DNA of 64,000 nucleotides from Candidatus Gastranaerophilales bacterium. GTDB lineage: Bacteria; Cyanobacteriota; Vampirovibrionia; Gastranaerophilales; Gastranaerophilaceae. The notes beneath the pieces were generated by a model, which did no database searches, had not been told where the DNA came from, and saw only the letters and a list, made by a program, of their open reading frames with translations. Of the stretch, positions 46,981-54,613 are shown piece by piece. The position numbers and the translations under genes are program-made. The stretch covers positions 62,001-126,000 of the forward strand of contig CALVEH010000006.1 of the NCBI GenBank assembly GCA_944326545.1, written 5' to 3'. Each line of letters opens with the position of its first letter. The stretch's first letter is position 1.

Positions 46981-48264
46981 ATGTCATTGTTAGAGAATAT
47001 AAAAGAAGTATTTAATAAAGATTTTGATTGCAAGTTTGACACTGTTGAAGATGCTATTGAAACAATAAAAAAAGGCGGAATGGTTATTGTTGCCGATGAT
47101 GAATCAAGAGAAAATGAAGGCGATTTGATTTGCGCTGCCGAATTTGCAACTCCTGAAAATGTTAACTTTATGATCACGGAGGCAAAAGGCGTTTTGTGCT
47201 CTCCAATAAGCTTAGCTAGGGCTAAAAAGCTAGGTCTTGATTATATGGTAAAAAACAACACAGATGTTAAAGGAACTGCTTTTACACAAAGTATTGATGC
47301 TGATCCTAAATATGGTGTTACAACGGGAGTATCGGCTTTTGACCGTTCGATAACATTAAAACTCATTGCACAAGATTCAACAACTGCTGCAGATTTTAGA
47401 CAACCAGGCCATATTTTCCCACTCATCGCAAAAGACGGCGGGGTTTTAGAACGTGTTGGACATACTGAGGCATCAGTTGATTTGTGTAAACTTGCAGGAC
47501 TTAAGGATGCTGCTGTTTGTTGTGAAATAGTTAATCCTGACGGCTCTATGGCAAGACGTGACGATTTAAGAAAATTTGCAAATAAACACGATATTAAGTT
47601 TATAACTGTAGCTCAGCTAATTGCATATAGACTTAAGAACGAAAAATTAATGGTTAGAGAGGCTGAGGTCAATCTTCCAACGGCTTTTGGTACATTTAGA
47701 CTTATCGGGTACAGGCACGCACTAACTGGACAGGAACACGTTGCTTTACTTAAAGATGATGGCTCAGATAAAATTCCATTGGTTAGAATGCACAGTATAT
47801 GTCTAACCGGAGATACTTTCCATAGTTTAAGATGCGATTGTAATAGTCAATTGCAAAATTCTATGAAAATGATTGACAATTACGGCAAAGGTGCTGTCGT
47901 TTATCTTATGAATCACGAAGGAAGAGGTATAGGTATTGTAAACAAAATTAAGGCCTATGCTCTTCAAGACAAGGGTGAAGACACTGTTCAAGCAAACTTA
48001 TCTTTAGGCTTTAATTCTGATTTAAGAGATTATGGAGATGGAGCTCAAATTCTCTTAGACTTAGGTTTTAAAAAGTTTAAGCTTATTACTAATAACCCTC
48101 AAAAAATAGTCGGATTAGAAGGTTATGGCCTAGAAATTGAAGAAAGAGTGCACGTTGATTCAGAATGCACAAAGTATAATTACAGATATTTGTGTACTAA
48201 GGCCAACAAAATGCACCATATGTTAGAAATTAGCCCAATTAAGGAAAATTCGGAGCAATTGTAA
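46981..48264 (+). CDS. ribBA: Bifunctional DHBP synthase / GTP cyclohydrolase II
   Basis: 427 residues. A short extra N-terminus is followed by the DHBP synthase domain (DDESRENEGDLICAAE near 39-54; later HTEASVDLCKLAG). GTP cyclohydrolase II is from about 230, with zinc cysteines in CLTGDTFHSLRCDC and the HEGRGIGIVNKIKAYALQ motif. The two activities make 3,4-dihydroxy-butanone phosphate and the pyrimidine precursor of riboflavin. The ATG immediately follows the ribE stop. Confidence 0.97.
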   Translation: MSLLENIKEVFNKDFDCKFDTVEDAIETIKKGGMVIVADDESRENEGDLICAAEFATPENVNFMITEAKGVLCSPISLARAKKLGLDYMVKNNTDVKGTAFTQSIDADPKYGVTTGVSAFDRSITLKLIAQDSTTAADFRQPGHIFPLIAKDGGVLERVGHTEASVDLCKLAGLKDAAVCCEIVNPDGSMARRDDLRKFANKHDIKFITVAQLIAYRLKNEKLMVREAEVNLPTAFGTFRLIGYRHALTGQEHVALLKDDGSDKIPLVRMHSICLTGDTFHSLRCDCNSQLQNSMKMIDNYGKGAVVYLMNHEGRGIGIVNKIKAYALQDKGEDTVQANLSLGFNSDLRDYGDGAQILLDLGFKKFKLITNNPQKIVGLEGYGLEIEERVHVDSECTKYNYRYLCTKANKMHHMLEISPIKENSEQL

Positions 48265-49244
48265 TGACGGAAACATTATCTTATAAAGTTCAAACATATA
48301 ATGATGAATATAAAAATATTTTTAAAGGCGTATATAATGACTTTAAAAATAAAGCTTATTCTTTGTATAAATTTGAGTTAGAACCACTTCAGTATGATGA
48401 ATTTGTTGACAGTGTCAATGCCGGTTTGATTCAATGTATCATTTTGTTTGAAGATGAGATTCCGACTGCGTTTTTGGTTTACACAACTGAAATTAGTGAA
48501 GCGTTAGAATTGAATATTATCCACTGTATAGGTGAAGAAAACTTAAATGCTAAACGCAGAATATTAATGGATAAATTTATGGATTTGAATAAAGACCTTA
48601 TTAAAGAAAAGGTTGTTACTTATCCTATGTTAGGCACACAAGACGAATTTACACCAGAAATAACTAATTATGGCTTTAAGCTTGTCGGCCTAGCTGTAGA
48701 ACGTTTAATTTTTTCTAATTTAAATTCTCTTGAAGTATTCAAAGCATACAAACCAAAATCGCTACCAGAAGGTTATAAGATTGTAGAATGGGATTCTAAA
48801 TATAAAGATGAAGTTGTAAATGTTATAAACACGTCTTTTATCAATACTTCAGATGCTTTATTCGACCCAAGATTCGAATCTATTGAAGGTTGCAAAGATA
48901 TTTTAAATAAAATTACTTCTAGCATTTACGGAAGATTTCTTTCTGACTGCTCTTGTGTATTACTTCATCACAAAAAGCCAGTTGGAATTTGTTTTACTAA
49001 TATAACTGCAGGCAGAATTGCAAATATTCCTTTGGTTGGTTTAACTAAAGGACATTGTGGCAAAGGTCTAGGTGAAGCACTGTTACATACATCTTTAACT
49101 AAGCTTATCAGCAAGCATATTAACCATCTTTCTGAAGTTAATGCAAGCACAGAAACAGACAACTATCCTGCTTTAAAGATGTATAGAAGAATGGGCTTTA
49201 AGGAAGATTATTACTATCCACAAGCATACAGACCTGTAAAGTAA
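48264..49244 (+). CDS. GNAT-family acetyltransferase
   Basis: 326 residues with two GNAT-like halves. The C-terminal half (about 165-326) has the acetyl-CoA loop VGLTKGHCGKGLGEALLHTSL and the NASTETDNYPALKMYRRMGFKE ending typical of GNAT enzymes. It overlaps the ribBA stop (TAATG). The acceptor is unknown; its place at the end of the rib operon may be incidental. Confidence 0.8.
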   Translation: MTETLSYKVQTYNDEYKNIFKGVYNDFKNKAYSLYKFELEPLQYDEFVDSVNAGLIQCIILFEDEIPTAFLVYTTEISEALELNIIHCIGEENLNAKRRILMDKFMDLNKDLIKEKVVTYPMLGTQDEFTPEITNYGFKLVGLAVERLIFSNLNSLEVFKAYKPKSLPEGYKIVEWDSKYKDEVVNVINTSFINTSDALFDPRFESIEGCKDILNKITSSIYGRFLSDCSCVLLHHKKPVGICFTNITAGRIANIPLVGLTKGHCGKGLGEALLHTSLTKLISKHINHLSEVNASTETDNYPALKMYRRMGFKEDYYYPQAYRPVK

Positions 49245-49256
49245 TGTAACAAATAC

Positions 49257-49283
49257 TTAAGTTTTAGTCTCTTGATCCGACAT
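49257..49283 (+). promoter_or_regulatory. Sigma-28-like promoter of the 49321 gene
   Basis: TTAAGTTT (7 of 8 to TAAAGTTT), 11-base spacer, TCCGACAT (5 of 8 to GCCGATAA). Spacing equals the E. coli FliA consensus. An imperfect dyad CATATA...TATATG overlaps it at 49281-49304. Confidence 0.5.
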
Positions 49284-49320
49284 ATATAGTGTCACTGTTA
49301 TATGTCTTTTGGAGTGCTAT

Positions 49321-50133
49321 ATGGACGTTGCCGGAATAACCTATTCTTTCAGTCAGAAAGTAACAAAGAGTGCTAAAGCAAGTAGTTATGTCAGCTATGA
49401 AAATAGCGATTTGTTTAAAAATAATTACAGCGATAGTAATATTAACATTAATGATAAATCAGCTGAATATATATTAAAATTAGCACCTCTTGCTGATACT
49501 GCAAGTAAAATGATTGACAATGTTAATATATTGAGCAAATTGGGAGCAAATGAGCTTACTACAATCGCTTTAAAGGCTTCTTCAAGTGCAAACACCATAA
49601 TTTCATCTTTAAAAGCTTCTATTGGCAATTATGCATCTCAAATAACGTCTATTTTGAATAATCCTTTTTTAACTGACTCAGAAAGAGAAAATCAAATAGA
49701 GTTAATTGAAGCTAAAATTAAAGCACTTGTCGACGAAGGAAAAACTAAAATAACTACGTTGTTTTCAATTTCGGAAATAGTTGTAAGTCTTTCTTCTACA
49801 GTGTCAGGTCTTAAAAATACAGGATTTGATACAAGTTCATTTGTTTTAGATTTTCAAAAACTTCTTGCAAATGTTAACACAAAACCACCAGACTTGTCTG
49901 AAGTAAAAAACAAGTCTGATATTAACGACATTATTAAAGCTAATGAAAAAACATTCTTAGGTACTGATTCGCAACAAACAATTCAAAATTTAATTACCGA
50001 AACCGATAAAAAAATCAAAGAAAATGAAGAAAAGCTAAAGAATAAAGCTATTTCACCTGACGAGAAAAAGCGTCTTGAATTAGAGCTTGTTTTATATCGA
50101 AGTGAAAACAATTTACTTAAAATGCTTTCGTAG
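49321..50133 (+). CDS. Helical Ser/Lys-rich protein with a sigma-28-like promoter
   Basis: 270 residues from the ATG at 49321 (GGAG 6 bases before). Long amphipathic helices: YILKLAPLADTASKMIDNVNILS near 45-70, then IALKASSSANTIISSL and SEREN QIELIEAKIKALVDE as heptad stretches. A C-terminal coiled coil (KKIKENEEKLKNKAISPDEKK) ends the protein. There is no signal peptide, membrane span or enzyme motif. The composition is like flagellar rod, cap or hook-associated coiled-coil proteins, but homology is not recognised. The promoter links it with the 53-55 kb genes. Confidence 0.65.
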   Translation: MDVAGITYSFSQKVTKSAKASSYVSYENSDLFKNNYSDSNININDKSAEYILKLAPLADTASKMIDNVNILSKLGANELTTIALKASSSANTIISSLKASIGNYASQITSILNNPFLTDSERENQIELIEAKIKALVDEGKTKITTLFSISEIVVSLSSTVSGLKNTGFDTSSFVLDFQKLLANVNTKPPDLSEVKNKSDINDIIKANEKTFLGTDSQQTIQNLITETDKKIKENEEKLKNKAISPDEKKRLELELVLYRSENNLLKMLS

Positions 50134-50144
50134 TAAGCCGTTAA

Positions 50145-51584
50145 CTATGCCACTCTGCCTTTAAAGCTTTGTTCTAACTGTCTTTCAATTTCTGATTGTA
50201 CGTGAAATTCTTTTTTACCGTTTTGATGTTTTTCTCTGTATTTCATCATTGAATAAGGAACAATCAAGCCTAAGAATAAGCAAGTTATTCCCATATTAGC
50301 TGCTACTGAACCTATCTTCATATTTCTGCAAGATTTTAAGAATTTATTTAAATCTTTGTGTTTGCTTGCTTCTTTATATAATTTGCTGATATTTTCTGCT
50401 ACATCATCAAAACTATCAATGCTTATATGTTTGAACGGATCGATTTGGTGTGTATTTTTAGCTTTTCCTCTTAATTTTTGCCACCAATTTCCTTCAACAA
50501 TTGTTTGAATAGTTCCTGAGTGTTTAGCAGCTTTAATAACTGTATTGTCTTGGTTTTTAGCGTCGTATATAAACTCATATAAAGCTTTTTTAGCAGAGCT
50601 TAAAGCAGCTTTGTTTGCATTAGTTTTATTTGCTTTATAGTTATCAGCAGCTTCTTTTATAGCATTAGTCAAGTTTTTAACGGCTTTGACATCGCTATCT
50701 GCTTTGCCTGATGCAATTGAGTCTTTTATATAAGTTGAATCAAGAACTTCTGCATGGAGTCCAATTGGTTTGCCTAATTTTTCGCCAACTTTTTCAATTC
50801 CTTTTTGTATATAAGAACCAGCTACGTATAAGAAGAATAACAAGCTACCTTCTTTTATCGCAGTTTCAGCAAATTCTGTTTTAGTTCTTGATGCAATAAG
50901 TCTTTCACCTGTGATTCCTGCATCAACTATAAATAAGTTTTTAACAGGATCAATCATAAAGCTTGTAATAGTTGAACCAAGACCTTTAAAAGCAATGTTT
51001 TTATTATTTGCTTTTTGTTGCTCATCTTTGTTCATAAATGCTTTGAAAGCAGGGCTTTTTGCTACATTGTTATTATAAAAATGTTGTTCTGATTTTTTAG
51101 CCCAGAATTGTTTTTCGATTTCTTTTTTAGTGTAGTGTTGCTTAACTTTAACAAGAGTAAAGAAAGATGCCAAAGTCAAAGCTGTGGCAGTAGTGAATTT
51201 TGCTAAGAATAAGCCTTGTGCTTTGTTAGTATGTTTAGCAACATCAACAAGTGTTTTTGAAATATTTTTATCTTGAAGTGTTTTTGCGTATCTTTGCGCA
51301 ACACCAAGTTGTTCTTTATTCTTTAATAGTCTAACATCTACATCAGGGTTAATTTTTGCAAGGGCATAAGCAGTTTTGTTAAATGCCCATTTAAAAAATG
51401 GAAGTCCACCCATCCATATAGCTTGAGTTCCAAACTCATCAATAAATCTGTCTTTTGCTTCAATTTTCCCACCTGCATCGTAGGAAAATGCTGTCATACC
51501 TGCGCTGTTTACAACGTCCTTTGCAAATAATGGTGCTAAGCTAGAGTGATCGCCAAAAGTTGAAGTAAGTTTATTAATTAACAT
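50145..51584 (-). CDS. Lineage-specific membrane-associated protein
   Basis: 479 residues, family not recognised. Hydrophobic stretches lie near 60-80, 130-150 (TTATALTLASFFTLV), 225-265 (FLYVAGSYI in the second half) and 440-460 (NMGITCLFLGLIVPYSMMKY), with Lys-rich helices between them. NIAFKGLG near 200 recalls the ISFG motif at the start of the 199-residue protein. Ala/Lys-rich segments around 300-350 are probably helical. AAAGGAA precedes the ATG. A short upstream ORF and a hairpin lie directly before it. Confidence 0.7.
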   Translation of the reverse strand: MLINKLTSTFGDHSSLAPLFAKDVVNSAGMTAFSYDAGGKIEAKDRFIDEFGTQAIWMGGLPFFKWAFNKTAYALAKINPDVDVRLLKNKEQLGVAQRYAKTLQDKNISKTLVDVAKHTNKAQGLFLAKFTTATALTLASFFTLVKVKQHYTKKEIEKQFWAKKSEQHFYNNNVAKSPAFKAFMNKDEQQKANNKNIAFKGLGSTITSFMIDPVKNLFIVDAGITGERLIASRTKTEFAETAIKEGSLLFFLYVAGSYIQKGIEKVGEKLGKPIGLHAEVLDSTYIKDSIASGKADSDVKAVKNLTNAIKEAADNYKANKTNANKAALSSAKKALYEFIYDAKNQDNTVIKAAKHSGTIQTIVEGNWWQKLRGKAKNTHQIDPFKHISIDSFDDVAENISKLYKEASKHKDLNKFLKSCRNMKIGSVAANMGITCLFLGLIVPYSMMKYREKHQNGKKEFHVQSEIERQLEQSFKGRVA

Positions 51585-51604
51585 TTAAAATTCCTTTATA
51601 CACC

Positions 51605-51629
51605 GGGGTTATAGCGTACTATAGACCCC
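51605..51629 (-). promoter_or_regulatory. Hairpin between the upstream ORF and the 479-residue gene
   Basis: GGGGT/ACCCC plus TATAG/CTATA arms with one bulged base and a CGTA (TACG) loop. The stop codon of the 26-codon ORF lies in it, and the next ribosome site is about 10 bases beyond. It is positioned to mask or time initiation. Confidence 0.5.
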
Positions 51630-51699
51630 ATACCAAGTTCATAACTAATACAATTTGAGATTTTGCTCTTGATTGTGTATATCGTCGATTATTAAACAT
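51619..51699 (-). CDS. 26-residue upstream ORF (leader peptide candidate)
   Basis: MFNNRRYTQSRAK then SQIVLVMNLVWGL, with a perfect AAGGAG 7 bases before the ATG. The peptide is basic at first and then hydrophobic. It ends 34 bases before the start of the 479-residue gene, inside the hairpin. Translation could affect folding of the hairpin, as in leader-peptide control, or it could be a small membrane-binding peptide. It is too short for homology by eye. Confidence 0.5.
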   Translation of the reverse strand: MFNNRRYTQSRAKSQIVLVMNLVWGL

Positions 51700-51774
51700 T
51701 TTATTTTCTCCTTAGTTATATTTGTAATACCTGTAAAGGTTGTAATGTGCTAAATAGATTAACTTTTTTTATAA

Positions 51775-51785
51775 TTTGTAACAAA
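51775..51785. promoter_or_regulatory. TTTGTAACAAA palindrome
   Basis: Exact copy in reverse orientation, 75 bases before the 26-codon ORF and just beyond the small-RNA terminator. Confidence 0.45.
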
Positions 51786-51798
51786 TAAATTTTGAGAC

Positions 51799-51917
51799 AA
51801 AAAAGCCTTCCGAATTTTTCAGAAGACCTCACAAATTCTGTTCTATGCTCATGCGGAATTGCCGCAATCTTTTCAAAATGTTGCGAAGACTTCTAGTTAG
51901 TGTAAAATTGTCGCTTT
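51799..51917 (-). ncRNA. Candidate small RNA (about 119 nt)
   Basis: The minus strand has a good promoter (TTGACA-17-TAGAAA, predicted start at 51917). It ends in a classic terminator: GGTCTTCTG / CGGAAGGCT stem with an AAAAATT loop, then TTTTTTG. No ORF of note lies within. Internal hairpin GCGG-CAATT-CCGC is seen near 51852-51864, and GCGA/TCGC arms can close the 5' part. It does not match 6S RNA, SRP RNA, tmRNA or RNase P RNA. It may be an independent regulatory RNA or the terminated leader of the genes downstream (26-codon ORF and 479-residue gene). Confidence 0.65.
51804..51828 (-). terminator. Terminator of the candidate small RNA
   Basis: 9-bp stem with a 7-base loop, followed by six T on the minus strand. 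The 5' part of the RNA contains AGAAG, which could pair with CTTCT of the stem, so an antiterminated form is possible. Confidence 0.8.
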
Positions 51918-51923
51918 TGGTAC

Positions 51924-51952
51924 TTTCTAATTCTCATCTTTTACCATGTCAA
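51924..51952 (-). promoter_or_regulatory. Promoter of the candidate small RNA
   Basis: TTGACA (perfect -35), 17-base spacer, TAGAAA. Confidence 0.7.
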
Positions 51953-51963
51953 TAAAAATTTAA

Positions 51964-52073
51964 TACTACACTATATAGTAATACATAAAAATATTCTTTT
52001 GTCTACAACTAATCAGTATTTTGATGTATAAATTTTAATAAATTTTACTACACCTTAAATAGTGTGATAGAAT
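51964..52073 (+). promoter_or_regulatory. ilvC promoter with two related dyad elements
   Basis: TACTACACTATATAGTA (51964-51980) and TACTACACCTTAAATAGTGTGA (52046-52067) share TACTACAC and both contain dyads (ACTATATAGT; ACAC-N8-GTGT). The second overlaps a promoter with TTACTA and TAGAAT (52068-52073) 17 bases apart. They look like two sites for one regulator. Confidence 0.4.
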
Positions 52074-52116
52074 AGTTTAATCAAGAAATCAGTATTACGT
52101 GAAAAAGGAGAGAAGA

Positions 52117-53145
52117 ATGGCTCACGAATTGAAAGTTTACATGGATTCAGATATTGATAAAAGCAAAATCCTTAATAAAAAAGTGGCTGTAATTGGTTAT
52201 GGTTCACAAGGATATGGCCAATCAACTAACTTAAAAGATAGTGGTGTTGATGTTGTAATTGGTGCAAGAGTCGGCGGTGCTTCTGCAAAAAAAGCTGAAG
52301 CTGAAGGCCTTAAAGTTATGAGTATTGAAGACGCTGTTAAGTGGGCTGATTTAATTCAAATCCTTATTCCTGATGAAGTTCAAGCAAAAGTTTATGAAGA
52401 ACAAATCAAACCAAATATGAGACCTGGTCAATACTTGATGTTTGCTCACGGTTTTAATATTCACTTCAAAAAAATTGTTCCACCTGCTGATGTTAACGTA
52501 TTGATGGTTGCACCAAAAGGTCCTGGACACACAGTTAGAAGTGAATACCAAGCAGGTAAGGGTGTTCCTTCACTTATCGCAGTATACCAAGACCCATCAG
52601 GAGATTCTAAAGAAGTTGCACTTGCTTATGCTTCAGCTATCGGAGCTGGTAGAGCAGGTATATATGAAACTTCTTTTAAAGAAGAAACTGAAACAGACCT
52701 TTTTGGTGAACAAGCCGTACTTTGCGGTGGCTTATCTGCATTGATTACTGCCGGTTTTGAAGTGCTTGTTGAAGCAGGATATTCACCATATATGGCTTAC
52801 TTTGAATGTTTACACGAAATGAAATTAATCGTAGACTTGGTTAACCAAGGCGGTATTTCTGATATGAGATATTCAATTTCTAATACAGCTGAATGGGGTG
52901 ACTTAACAATTGGACCAAGAATTGTAACACCAGCTGTTAAAGAAGAAATGAGAAAAGTTCTTAAAGAAATTCAAGACGGTAAATTTGCCAAAGAATGGTT
53001 AGAAGAATACAACTCTGGTATGAAAAAATTCAGAGAGCTTGAAAAAGCAGGAGAAGAACATCAAATCGAAGTTGTTGGTAGAGAATTGCGTTCTAAATTT
53101 GCTTGGAAAGACAGCAACAAAATCATCAACAGAGATAAAAACTAA
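52117..53145 (+). CDS. ilvC: Ketol-acid reductoisomerase (class I, short form)
   Basis: 342 residues from the ATG at 52117 (AAGGAG upstream); the GTG at 52099 is within the ribosome site region and is not needed. [15 protein letters not shown] is the NADPH-binding motif, [13 protein letters not shown] and [12 protein letters not shown] carry metal ligands, and the C-terminal knot domain follows. It makes dihydroxy-isovalerate and dihydroxy-methylvalerate in branched-chain amino acid synthesis, and feeds ketoisovalerate to PanB. Single-gene transcript with a strong terminator. Confidence 0.97.
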   Translation: MAHELKVYMDSDIDKSKILNKKVAVIGYGSQGYGQSTNLKDSGVDVVIGARVGGASAKKAEAEGLKVMSIEDAVKWADLIQILIPDEVQAKVYEEQIKPNMRPGQYLMFAHGFNIHFKKIVPPADVNVLMVAPKGPGHTVRSEYQAGKGVPSLIAVYQDPSGDSKEVALAYASAIGAGRAGIYETSFKEETETDLFGEQAVLCGGLSALITAGFEVLVEAGYSPYMAYFECLHEMKLIVDLVNQGGISDMRYSISNTAEWGDLTIGPRIVTPAVKEEMRKVLKEIQDGKFAKEWLEEYNSGMKKFRELEKAGEEHQIEVVGRELRSKFAWKDSNKIINRDKN

Positions 53146-53166
53146 CTTTAATATTTAAGGTTTATA

Positions 53167-53195
53167 AAAAGGCAGGTACAAAACCTGCCTTTTTT
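53167..53195 (+). terminator. Terminator of ilvC
   Basis: AAAAGGCAGGT-ACAAA-ACCTGCCTTTT then T-run. Confidence 0.92.
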
Positions 53196-53302
53196 GCTAC
53201 TTATATTGACTATTTTTGCAAAAACATTAATAAAGAAATGGTTAGTATTATTGTGTTTCAACATTAAATGTAAATTTTTCTTAACATTATAAAGCCAATT
53301 AC

Positions 53303-53330
53303 TAAAGTTTTAACACAAGTCTGCCGATTA
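53303..53330 (+). promoter_or_regulatory. Sigma-28-like promoter of the first long paralog
   Basis: TAAAGTTT (53303-53310), 12-base spacer, GCCGATTA (53323-53330). The sigma-28/SigD consensus is TAAAGTTT-N11-GCCGATAA, so this is 15 of 16 with one extra spacer base. AAGGAG and the ATG follow at 53369. Confidence 0.7.
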
Positions 53331-53368
53331 ATAAAACAGATATGCAAAAACAATAAGGAGTATTAGCA

Positions 53369-54379
53369 ATGGGAATGGCAGCATCACAAGCCAGATACCT
53401 AGGCTTGACAGCTAGAAAAACCAACGTTGAATATGAAGGTCAACAAGTTAACCAACAAAGAACTGCATTGGCTAACCAAAGTGCTGGCTTATTCAACCAA
53501 ATGTTAGCACTCGATGTGCCAACTCCTCCTAATGCTACTGATTATACAAAAACAGAATATGTTTTCACAGATAATTCAACTAGTGAAAAATACACAATAG
53601 ACAGCATTTATAAAAATCCAACTCCAGACGAAAATGGAGATTATCATTACACAATTTCTACTTATAGAAACAGAACAGATATTCTTTCAAACAGAACCGA
53701 AATCAAAGGTACTGGTGATGGTTCAAGCAGATTTACTATTTCTAAAGATGAAAATGATAAATATACTATTAGAATTGGTAACAATCCTGCAAAAACACTT
53801 ATTGAGCCACAAAAATATTCAGCATTAACAACTAAATTTCAAGATGCTGACGAAAACAATGTTGATAATATTACTGACGAAACAACATTCTTTAAGTTTA
53901 CTGACGGAAGCGTAGAATATTATATTCCTACAACACCTGAGGTTCAAACTCTTGAAGACTTATTGAATTACAACGGTAATTTATCAATGTATACTGCTGA
54001 AGGTATTGCTAAAAGTGAATATACAACTTTTAACGATGCAATACTTACTCAAGCAGGTGATGGCACTGGAAGATTTGAATCAGTAACTTTCACTAACGAA
54101 AATGGCGATACAATCACTTGTAAGTTAACTCAACAAACAACTCAAGATGATGAAGCATACGATGCAGCGATGGAAACATATACAGCTAAAAAAGCTATAT
54201 ACGAAAAAACAGTTGCTGATATCAACGCACAAACAACAATTATTCAACAACAAGATAAAACTCTTGAATTGCACCTTGATCAACTTGATACAGAACAACA
54301 AGCAATTCAAACAGAAATGGACGCAGTTAAAAAGGTAATCGATAAAAACATAGAAGAAACATTCAAAACATTTGCATAA
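53369..54379 (+). CDS. Long member of the MGMAASQ family (flagellin-like layout)
   Basis: 336 residues. Residues 1-50 (MGMAASQARYLGLTARK, VEYEGQQVNQQRTALAN) are almost identical to the gene at 54614. Residues 55-265 are a beta-rich, Thr/Asn/Asp-rich variable part. Residues 265-336 form a coiled coil (VADINAQT, LDQLDTEQQAIQTEMDAVKK) ending VIDKNIEETFKTFA. Conserved helical ends around a variable middle is the arrangement of flagellin, although no flagellin motifs are present. No signal peptide. AAGGAG precedes the start, and a sigma-28-like promoter lies 40 bases further up. Family not recognised; a filament-forming or secreted structural protein is proposed. Confidence 0.75.
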   Translation: MGMAASQARYLGLTARKTNVEYEGQQVNQQRTALANQSAGLFNQMLALDVPTPPNATDYTKTEYVFTDNSTSEKYTIDSIYKNPTPDENGDYHYTISTYRNRTDILSNRTEIKGTGDGSSRFTISKDENDKYTIRIGNNPAKTLIEPQKYSALTTKFQDADENNVDNITDETTFFKFTDGSVEYYIPTTPEVQTLEDLLNYNGNLSMYTAEGIAKSEYTTFNDAILTQAGDGTGRFESVTFTNENGDTITCKLTQQTTQDDEAYDAAMETYTAKKAIYEKTVADINAQTTIIQQQDKTLELHLDQLDTEQQAIQTEMDAVKKVIDKNIEETFKTFA

Positions 54380-54392
54380 TACTCCAATTTTT

Positions 54393-54440
54393 AACCGGCT
54401 TTTTATAAGTCTGCTTGAAAATAGAAAGCCGGTTTTTATT
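54393..54440 (+). terminator. Terminator after the first long paralog
   Basis: AACCGGCTTT / AAAGCCGGTT with a long loop, then TTTATT. Confidence 0.8.
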
Positions 54441-54542
54441 TAAAAATTGAGTACATCAAACAGAGGATTTTTCTTTTAAGAGGCTTTAAAAAGAGTAATA
54501 TAAGCATTTATAATTGAATTAATAAAACTTAATATAAAATGC

Positions 54543-54570
54543 TAAAGTTATGACAAATCGAGAAAGATAA
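54543..54570 (+). promoter_or_regulatory. Sigma-28-like promoter of the second long paralog
   Basis: TAAAGTTA, 12-base spacer, AAAGATAA: same spacing as the site at 53303, weaker -10 (5 of 8 to GCCGATAA). Confidence 0.45.
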
Positions 54571-54613
54571 TTAATATTTAATGGTTAGTAGGTAAACACG
54601 GAGACACTATTAT

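Noticed and set aside
51799-51917. 6S RNA, SRP RNA or RNase P RNA
   Set aside because: Too short for 6S or RNase P, and no GGAA tetraloop with the SRP motif. Kept as an unknown small RNA.
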